Of a DNA stretch of 47,071 nt, positions 41,492 through 47,071 are shown piece by piece. This DNA is from Candidatus Kuenenia stuttgartensis (lineage in GTDB: Bacteria; Planctomycetota; Planctomycetia; Pirellulales; UBA1268). Numbering within the stretch: position 1 is the stretch's first letter; each line of letters starts with the position of its first letter. The position numbers and the translations under genes were made by a program. Under the pieces are notes generated by a model, which was given only the letters and a program-made list of their open reading frames with translations, was not told the DNA's origin and ran no database searches. The stretch spans positions 1 through 47,071 of the forward strand of contig CAMBSN010000012.1 of NCBI GenBank assembly GCA_945870505.1, in the 5' to 3' direction.

Positions 41492-41586
41492 AAAACGGTG
41501 ACAGCCACCTTTTGTCTGTAGACCCCGGCCTTTGGCCGGGGCCGTGTCGCCTGCGGCGACCGGCAAAAGGTGGCTGTCACCGTTTT
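41492..41586. repeat. 95-bp miniature element with perfect 23-bp inverted ends
   Basis: The left end AAAACGGTGACAGCCACCTT (first 20 of 23 bases) and the right end at 41564-41586 are exact reverse complements over 23 bp. Between them lie two smaller palindromes, CCCCGGCCTTTGGCCGGGG and GTCGCCTGCGGCGAC. It sits between the convergent DUF1015 and rng genes, where it could terminate transcription both ways. No clear target duplication is seen. Confidence 0.85.
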
Positions 41587-41605
41587 CACGCGCGGGCACT
41601 TCCGC

Positions 41606-43207
41606 TTATGGAAACCGCACGCTTCGACCGCTCGAGTCCCAGGCGTCAAACACCAGGTGCTCGGGAGACACGCCGTCCTTGCCGACAACGTGCAGCTGGA
41701 TGTGCGTCCGGTCTTCGAACTGGGTGATCTCCCGCCGCTTGCGGTTGTTGATCCAGGTGGCGACCTCGTCGTGCACCGTGATGTTCAGCCGGGTCACGTC
41801 GTCGCGAGACTCCGAGAGGTGGAGCGTCCGCATCACCTCGATCGCCATGCTCTCGGCCGTCTTCACGGTGCCCGTGCCGGTGCACGTGGGGCAATCGCGG
41901 AAGATGCTCTTGCGGAGCGACGGACGGATTCGCTGCCGCGTCATCTCGATCAGCCCGAAGGGGCTCGTCCGCAGGATCTTCGTGCGGGCCCGGTCGCGTT
42001 TCATCGCCTCGTGGATCGCTTTCTCGACACCGCGGCGGTACTTCTCCTTCCGCATGTCGATGAAGTCGTTGACGATCACGCCGCCGAGGTCGCGAAGCCG
42101 AAGTTGCCGGGCAATCTCCTTGGCCGCGATCAGGTTCATCTGGTAGGCATTTTCCTCAGCGCTCTTCTCGGTGCGGAATGATCCCGAGTTGACGTCGATC
42201 GCCACCAGGGCTTCCGTCTGGTCGATGACGATCGATCCGCCGCCCTTGAGCGGCACTTTCCGCTGATGGATCCGCCCGATCTCCTCCTCCAGGCCGTAGC
42301 GATGGAAGAGCGGCTCCTTGCCCTCGTAGAGTTGCAGCCGCGGGGCGTACTTCGGCATCACGAGTTCCAGAAACTCCTTGGCCCGCTCGTAGGCGGCCGG
42401 CTCGTCGATCAGGATCCGCGCCACGTCCTCCGTGAACATGTCACGGATCGTGCGGATGATCATGTCGCTTTCCTGGTAGATATCGATCGGGGCGGAGTAT
42501 TTCCGCATCCGCTTCACGATGCTCTTCCAGAGCCGCAGGAGGTAGGCCATGTCGCGGGCCATCTCCGACTTCGTCCGCTCGGTGCCAGCCGTGCGGACCA
42601 CGAAGCCCACGCCCTTCGGCGGCTTGAGGTCGAGCATGATGTCGCGGAGCACCCGGCGATCCCGCTCGTCGTCGATCTTCTTGGAAATGCCCACGCGTCC
42701 CAGCGGCGGCATCAGCACGAGGTACCGCCCGGGGATCGAGATGTAGGTCGAGAGGGTCGGCCCCTTCGTGCCGAAGCCCTCCTTGATCACCTGCACGAGC
42801 ACCTCGTCGCCCCGGCGGAGGACATCCTGGACCGGCGGCTTCACTCGCGGCCGGTCGCCGAGCCGCGGCTTCCGTCGGGCCCGCGCCGCCTCATCCCCGC
42901 TGGCCTCGGCCGTCTTGCCGGAGGGATCGACGAGGTCGAATGCCTTGTCGGGATCGAGGCCGCCCTGCCGGTAGTACTGCGGCTCCACGTCGCTGATGTG
43001 AAGGAAGCCGTTGCGGCCCACGCCGAAGTCGACGAACGCCGCCTGGATCGAAGGCTCAATGTTGACGATCCGCCCCTTGTAGATATTACCGACGAGGTTG
43101 TCCTGGCTGGTCCGCTCCACGTAGAGCTCCTCCAGCACCCCGTCTTCCATGATCGCGATCCGGCACTCCTCCGGCTGCGACACGTTGATCAGCATTTCCT
43201 GTTTCAT
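41606..43207 (-). CDS. rng: Ribonuclease E/G family endoribonuclease
   Basis: 533 residues, RNase G-like in size, with no long C-terminal degradosome scaffold. The S1 domain at the start (VGNIYKGRIVNIEPSIQAAF, VDFGVGRNGFLHISDV) is split by a charged insert around residues 83-130 (SGKTAEASGDEAARARRKPR). The catalytic magnesium aspartates lie in ALVAIDVNSGSFRTEKSAEE and LGGVIVNDFIDMRKEKYRR. CPTCTGTG is the zinc-link that joins two subunits. The enzyme cuts single-stranded RNA at A/U-rich sites and starts mRNA decay and 16S processing. It follows ptsI by 45 bp on the same strand, so it likely ends the PTS transcript. The symbol is used for the group; rne is equally fair. Confidence 0.93.
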   Translation of the reverse strand: MKQEMLINVSQPEECRIAIMEDGVLEELYVERTSQDNLVGNIYKGRIVNIEPSIQAAFVDFGVGRNGFLHISDVEPQYYRQGGLDPDKAFDLVDPSGKTAEASGDEAARARRKPRLGDRPRVKPPVQDVLRRGDEVLVQVIKEGFGTKGPTLSTYISIPGRYLVLMPPLGRVGISKKIDDERDRRVLRDIMLDLKPPKGVGFVVRTAGTERTKSEMARDMAYLLRLWKSIVKRMRKYSAPIDIYQESDMIIRTIRDMFTEDVARILIDEPAAYERAKEFLELVMPKYAPRLQLYEGKEPLFHRYGLEEEIGRIHQRKVPLKGGGSIVIDQTEALVAIDVNSGSFRTEKSAEENAYQMNLIAAKEIARQLRLRDLGGVIVNDFIDMRKEKYRRGVEKAIHEAMKRDRARTKILRTSPFGLIEMTRQRIRPSLRKSIFRDCPTCTGTGTVKTAESMAIEVMRTLHLSESRDDVTRLNITVHDEVATWINNRKRREITQFEDRTHIQLHVVGKDGVSPEHLVFDAWDSSGRSVRFP

Positions 43208-43252
43208 CGGTTTTCCCTTCTCTGTTCGCCGCCCCGGAAGGGCGGCGGGGCA

Positions 43253-44992
43253 CTAGGCCCCGGTTTGGGCAAGCAGGCGACGCAACTGGTCGCGCAGGTA
43301 GGCCTTCACCTCCTGCGCCCCGTACATCGACAGCGCCTTGTCGGCGACGAGGCGGCAATCGGCGGCCGAAACGCTTCGGCACACCTGCTTCACTTCCGGA
43401 ACGGCGCTCGCCGGCACGCTCAGCTGCCGCAGGCCCAGTCCCAGAAGCAGCTGCGTGAACATCACGCTGCCGCTCATCTGACCACACACATTGGCCGGCA
43501 CGCCGGCCTCCCGCGCCACGTCCAGCGAGCGGCGCAACAGCCGCAGCACCGCTGGATCGCAGGCGTTGTACAAGTCTGCAACCTCCTTGTTGCCCCGGTC
43601 GACCGCCAGCGTGTACTGGATCAGGTCGTTGGTGCCGACCGAGACGAAATCGACCTCCTTGATGAAGGCATCGAGCATCATCACGGCGGCCGGCGTCTCG
43701 ACCATCATCCCCACCGGCATCTTCGGGTTGAATGCGATGCCGTGTTCGGCGAGATCCTCCATCACGTCGGCGAGCACCATCCGGGCCTGCCGCAGCTCGA
43801 CGATCGTGGAGATCAGTGGAAACATCACGCGGACGTCGCCTAGGGCGCTGGCCCGGAGAATCGCCCGCAACTGCGTGCGGAAGACCGGCAGTTGCCGCAG
43901 GGAGAGGCGGATGCTCCGTAGGCCAAGGCAGGGATTCCGCTCCTCCTCGGGCGTCGTCTCGGTGAGCATCTTGTCGGCGCCGAGGTCGAGCGTGCGAATC
44001 ACCACCGGCTTGCCGCCCATCGCGTTGACGACCGAACTGTAGGCCTTGTAGTGATCCTCCTCGGTCGGCTCCCGCCTGCTCGTCAGGTAGAGAAACTCGG
44101 TGCGGTAGAGGCCGATGCCGTCGCAGCCGCGGCTGATGCACTGCTCCACTTCGCTGGGAAACTCGATGTTTCCCATGATCTGGATGCGGACGCCGTCGGT
44201 GGTCTCGGCAGGCAGGTCGCGGAGCCGGTCGAGCCGCGCTGCCACGTGCTTCGCGGCCTCCTCCTCGAGGCGATACTGGGCGATCGTCTCCTCGTCGGGC
44301 TGGAGGATGATCACGCCCTGGTTGCCGTCGAGGATCACCGGCTCGCCGCCAGACACGTCGGCCAGGAACGGGCCCACACCGACGACCGCCGGAATCTCGA
44401 GCCCCTCGGCCACGATCGCGGTGTGGCTGCCCGGCCCGCCGAGTTCGGTGGCGAAGCCCTTCACCAGCCGGCGATCGAGATTCGCGGTCTCGCTCGGCGT
44501 GAGGTTGTGGGCCAGCACCACCACGGGCTGCGAGATCGCCGCGAGCGTTTCCCGCCGCTGGCCCAGCAGGTTTCGCAGGAGGCTTTTCTCCAGGTCGTAG
44601 ATGTCGTGCGCCCGCTGGGCGATATGGTTGTCGAGATTTTGGAAGGCCTTGGCGTAGCGGCGGAGCGTACGGCTCACCGCATATTCCGGCCACCAGTTTC
44701 GGTCGCGAACGGCACTGGTCAGCTCCTCCTGGAGCTTCGGGTCGTGAAGCATCGCCAGATGCGCCTCGAAGATCGCGGCGTACTGGTCGCCCAGTTCAAC
44801 GCGGATGGCGTCGCGATTTCGCTCCACTTCGCCGGTGGTCTCAGCCACAGCCGCGGCCAGGCGGGCAAGCTCCGTGTCAACGGCGCTCCGCTCCACGAAG
44901 CGGCGCGGGATGCGAAAGCCCTCGCTGTCAAGGACGAGCGCCTCGCCGATCGTGACGCCGGGTGAGACGGCGATGCCTTGGAGTTTGAGCAT
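43253..44992 (-). CDS. ptsI: Phosphoenolpyruvate-protein phosphotransferase (enzyme I)
   Basis: 579 residues. Enzyme I takes a phosphate from PEP and passes it to HPr. Its active histidine is in ELGGPGSHTAIVAEGLEIPA (about residue 190). The PEP-binding barrel has GIGLYRTEFLYLTSRREPTE, VIRTLDLGADKML, RNPCLGLRSIRLSLRQLPVF, VGMMVETPAAVMMLDAF, FVSVGTNDLIQYTLAVDRGN and the active cysteine in VCGQMSG. All are normal, so the enzyme appears active. It starts at ATG 44992 (MLKLQGIAVSPGVTIGEALV), 187 bp after the HPr stop. That gap contains nothing I recognise. Two PTS genes lie upstream and rng downstream. Confidence 0.96.
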   Translation of the reverse strand: MLKLQGIAVSPGVTIGEALVLDSEGFRIPRRFVERSAVDTELARLAAAVAETTGEVERNRDAIRVELGDQYAAIFEAHLAMLHDPKLQEELTSAVRDRNWWPEYAVSRTLRRYAKAFQNLDNHIAQRAHDIYDLEKSLLRNLLGQRRETLAAISQPVVVLAHNLTPSETANLDRRLVKGFATELGGPGSHTAIVAEGLEIPAVVGVGPFLADVSGGEPVILDGNQGVIILQPDEETIAQYRLEEEAAKHVAARLDRLRDLPAETTDGVRIQIMGNIEFPSEVEQCISRGCDGIGLYRTEFLYLTSRREPTEEDHYKAYSSVVNAMGGKPVVIRTLDLGADKMLTETTPEEERNPCLGLRSIRLSLRQLPVFRTQLRAILRASALGDVRVMFPLISTIVELRQARMVLADVMEDLAEHGIAFNPKMPVGMMVETPAAVMMLDAFIKEVDFVSVGTNDLIQYTLAVDRGNKEVADLYNACDPAVLRLLRRSLDVAREAGVPANVCGQMSGSVMFTQLLLGLGLRQLSVPASAVPEVKQVCRSVSAADCRLVADKALSMYGAQEVKAYLRDQLRRLLAQTGA

Positions 44993-45179
44993 CGGGCGCA
45001 GTCCGCCCGCCGGCAGCGGAGGCCCTCACGGGAGATCGCGCAGCCCGCCAAGGCGGGGGCGATCGACATCCCGGGGTCTCGCGCCTGGCAGTTGGTCGCG
45101 GCTCCTTCGGTGGTTGTGGTCGTGTTGGTTGGACCGCGGCGAACGGGGGCCGTGATCGGCCCCGAACACGTTCTCCGGG

Positions 45180-45524
45180 TCAGGATTCCTGGTCGTTCTC
45201 GTGTTCGTTGAAGCGGCTCTCGAACAGGCTGCCGATGGCATCGAGCGCCTCGCGGGCATCCGGCCCGGTCGCCTCCACCACCAGCCTGGTGCCCGCCTCG
45301 GCGGCGAGCGTGAGAAGTTCGAGAATGCTTTTTCCGTCGGCCCGTTGCGAATCGTTGACGAAGGCGATCCGCGACTGCCACTTCCGCGCCTCGCGGGCGA
45401 GCAGGTCGGCAGGGCGGGCGTGCAGGCCTGCCGCATTCACCACGACGACCTCGCGCGAGACGGTCTCCTCTTGCTGGAGGCCGCCGGCGGCGGCGCGAAC
45501 GGATTCGGGGCTTTCTGCGTTCAT
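45180..45524 (-). CDS. ptsH: Phosphocarrier protein HPr
   Basis: 114 residues, against about 88 in most HPr. The active histidine is H36 in VVVVNAAGLHARPADLLARE. The regulatory serine position is ADGKSILELLTLAA, with serine present. About 21 extra N-terminal residues (MNAESPESVRAAAGGLQQEE) precede the core, and the C-terminus is acidic (FNEHENDQES). HPr carries phosphate from enzyme I to EIIA. HPr kinase is not in the window, so whether the serine is used is open. It starts one base after the EIIA stop. Confidence 0.93.
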   Translation of the reverse strand: MNAESPESVRAAAGGLQQEETVSREVVVVNAAGLHARPADLLAREARKWQSRIAFVNDSQRADGKSILELLTLAAEAGTRLVVEATGPDAREALDAIGSLFESRFNEHENDQES

Positions 45525-45525
45525 G

Positions 45526-46002
45526 TCAGGACACCACGCCGTGGCTGTCCGCCTCTTCGAGCAGATGCTGGATATCGACCGGCTCCTTCGCGGCCTTCAG
45601 CAGCCGGCAGAACGAGTCGTCGCGGAGTTGCCGCGAGATGTTCTCGAGGGCGCGGAGGTGGTCGCCGGGCCGATCGGGAGGCGAGACGAGCAGGAAGAAC
45701 AGTTGCACGGGCTCGCCGTCGAGGCTCTGGAAGTCGATGCCCTGCTGGCTGACGGCCACCGTGCCCACGAGTTTGTTGACACTGGGGTGCTTCGTGTGGG
45801 GTACGGCCACGCCACGGCCGATACCGGTGCTGCCGAGGTCCTCCCGCTTCATGATCGCCTTCACGATCCCCTCGAGGTCGCCGGCGGCGATCTTCCCCGC
45901 ATCGACGAGCGACTGCGACATCTCGCGAATCACGCCCTCCTTGGTGGCGGCGTGAACGTGCGAGCGGACCGCATCGGCGGCGACGAAATCGGAGAACTTC
46001 AT
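45526..46002 (-). CDS. PTS EIIA domain protein, fructose/nitrogen type
   Basis: 158 residues, the PTS_EIIA type-2 fold. The phosphorylated histidine is H69 in STGIGRGVAVPHTKHPSVNK. The domain continues with FQSLDGEPVQLFFLLVSPPD and ends in the helix DDSFCRLLKAAKEPVDIQHL. In PTS-Ntr such a domain (PtsN) regulates rather than transports. No EIIB or EIIC gene is present here, which supports a regulatory role. It lies 45 bp after hpf and one base before ptsH, the order found for hpf-ptsN in proteobacteria. Confidence 0.9.
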   Translation of the reverse strand: MKFSDFVAADAVRSHVHAATKEGVIREMSQSLVDAGKIAAGDLEGIVKAIMKREDLGSTGIGRGVAVPHTKHPSVNKLVGTVAVSQQGIDFQSLDGEPVQLFFLLVSPPDRPGDHLRALENISRQLRDDSFCRLLKAAKEPVDIQHLLEEADSHGVVS

Positions 46003-46047
46003 GCGTGATGCCGTGTCGGAAGGTGGATGGCGGATGCTGGCCGCGTT

Positions 46048-46368
46048 TCAGGACCGGCGACTCGACTGCACATGTTTGTGGTCGCGAATCTTTTCCTTGT
46101 GCTTGCGGAGCTGCTGCTCCATTTTCTGCACCGCGCCGTCGACGCTCCGCCAGAGCTGGGGGGACGCCTCGTGGCTGACGAGTTCGTGGAAGTGCTCGGA
46201 CGAGGCCACGATCTCCACCGCGGGCAGAGACGAGTTTTGCAGGTCAACCGTCACGCTCAGAGCCGTCAGCCGGTCGAAATACCGCGTCAACCGCGACACC
46301 TTCGACTCGATCTTCGACTGCGAGGCCGGGCTCAGCTGGCCGTGCCGTGCGGAAACTCTGGTCTGCAC
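46048..46368 (-). CDS. hpf: Ribosome hibernation promoting factor-like protein
   Basis: 106 residues starting at GTG 46368, seven bases after a GAGGAG site; the track start at 46719 reads through an unrelated frame. The pattern is that of the short HPF/YfiA family: TRVSARHGQLSPASQSKIES, KVSRLTRYFDRLTALSVTVD, and a basic end (VDGAVQKMEQQLRKHKEKIR). HPF binds the 30S subunit in slow growth and helps pair ribosomes into inactive forms. Its gene is commonly next to ptsN. The length is the short HPF type, without the long-form dimerisation domain. Confidence 0.85.
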   Translation of the reverse strand: MQTRVSARHGQLSPASQSKIESKVSRLTRYFDRLTALSVTVDLQNSSLPAVEIVASSEHFHELVSHEASPQLWRSVDGAVQKMEQQLRKHKEKIRDHKHVQSSRRS

Positions 46369-46471
46369 GCAAACGCTCCTCAAGGTTGGAAAAGCAGGAG
46401 CCGGGAGCATATCACCCGCAGTGGCGCCCCAGCAATTCACACTGCGGAAACGTCGTGCAGGGGCGCGAAAC

Positions 46472-47071
46472 TCACTCGTTGCCACGGTCCCGCAGGGCTG
46501 CCGGTGCGGCCGCTGGCGGCTCCCCCCCACGCCTGATCCGCCCCTGCTCGAGCTGCGTCTTCCACCACGCGATGCCATCGTCGCGCAGGGTGTCGGGGCG
46601 ATCCGCGCGATAGGTGGAGCGATGCCGCTCGTCGGGCTGCACGATCTCGACGAGCCTGCGGATCGCAGACCGCCGTACGGCCAGGCTGCCGTCGCCGAGC
46701 GCTCCGACGAGCAGCGCATCGCCGCCGGCGGCGAGTTCGTCGTCGCTGAAGCCGCGGGCGCACGCCATCAGCGTGTCGCCCTTGCCCGGGGGTCCCGCTA
46801 CGCGAAAGGCCTCGGCGAGCGCTGCCGCGGAGTTTTCCCCGCGGGCGAGCGCCAGCGGCACCGCCATCTGCTCGAGCGTGGTCCACTGGGTCTCGTTCAA
46901 GGACAGTGGCCGCTCCGCAGCGAGCAGGGTCACGAGTTCGCGATAGTCGCCGAGTAGCGCGAGAGTCGCCGCCGCGATCATCCGGTTCTCGCTCCGCGGG
47001 TCAGTCGCCAGCCGGCGGAGCGGCCCATCGACGCCCGTCTCCGGACTGGCCGCCAGCGCGTCGGCCAGCGC
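46472..47071 (-). CDS. Repeat-containing protein of unknown function, C-terminal part (5' truncated by window)
   Basis: 199 residues read leftward from the window edge to the stop at 46472. The frame is open across the edge (ALADALAASPETGVDGPLRR), so the gene begins outside. It is helical, with a HEAT-like stretch (LVGALGDGSLAVRRSAIRRL VEIVQ) and an end of the type WWKTQLEQGRIRRGGEPP that I have seen after HEAT-like repeats in planctomycete proteins. No enzyme motif is present. The ATG at 46981 in the track is internal. Confidence 0.55.
   Translation of the reverse strand, partial: ALADALAASPETGVDGPLRRLATDPRSENRMIAAATLALLGDYRELVTLLAAERPLSLNETQWTTLEQMAVPLALARGENSAAALAEAFRVAGPPGKGDTLMACARGFSDDELAAGGDALLVGALGDGSLAVRRSAIRRLVEIVQPDERHRSTYRADRPDTLRDDGIAWWKTQLEQGRIRRGGEPPAAAPAALRDRGNE

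Overview
The window looks like a chromosome segment of a planctomycete, most likely of the Pirellulales; this is an inference from content, not a database match. The signs are a very GC-rich genome, a secreted protein with the LEPRQ-type N-terminal motif seen in planctomycetes, a DUF1559-type pseudopilin, paired TIM-barrel sugar isomerases with a Tat signal, secreted proteins of planctomycete type, and short palindromic repeats in the gaps between genes.

Layout. 1-1226: two overlapping sugar phosphate isomerase/epimerase genes, the first cut by the window edge. 1227-3222: an accessory patch with a transposase remnant, a small protein plus HNH nuclease pair behind a clear sigma70-type promoter with a candidate operator, a HIT-protein remnant and a pseudopilin. 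3337-12250: glyA, a secreted zinc peptidase, a secreted FKBP isomerase, a site-2 protease, a large secreted protein of unknown role, and lysA. 12251-12762: a gap full of repeats. 12763-22236: sulfotransferase, ferredoxin, dprA, prfB (read through a programmed frameshift), infA, tex, a DegT-type aminotransferase and an orphan Top6A/Spo11-like protein. 22590-31045: a long leftward gene cluster described below. 31300-33867: a lipoprotein, tRNA-His, dtd, a decayed toxin-antitoxin pair and an E2-like acyltransferase. 33827-41451: rarA, an OsmC protein, a UbiD-type decarboxylase, rplU, glpD and a DUF1015 protein. 41606-46368: a leftward row of hpf, ptsN-like EIIA, HPr, enzyme I and an RNase E/G. A partial repeat-type protein gene closes the window.

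The most interesting part is the leftward cluster 31045 to 23550. It holds a PspA/IM30-like coiled-coil protein, a large AAA+ ATPase with a degenerate N-terminal half, a 100-residue helical protein, a membrane-anchored solute-binding protein fused to an OmpA peptidoglycan-binding domain, an ABC permease and ATPase of the nitrate/taurine type, and a membrane-anchored coiled-coil protein. The last four genes are joined by three successive stop/start overlaps. The binding protein could bridge inner membrane and cell wall. I read the cluster as an envelope-linked machine that couples membrane maintenance (PspA, AAA+) to an ABC transporter, with unknown substrate. A ROK-family sugar kinase gene follows 18 bp later.

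At least four kinds of dispersed intergenic repeat are present. One is a 23-bp palindromic unit (core CACAGGTTGAAAACCTGTG) in about a dozen copies, five of them packed in alternating orientation at 39935-40107. Another is a 130-160 bp hairpin element with two copies. A third is a composite of about 77 bp found twice in opposite orientation. The fourth is a 95-bp miniature element with perfect 23-bp inverted ends.
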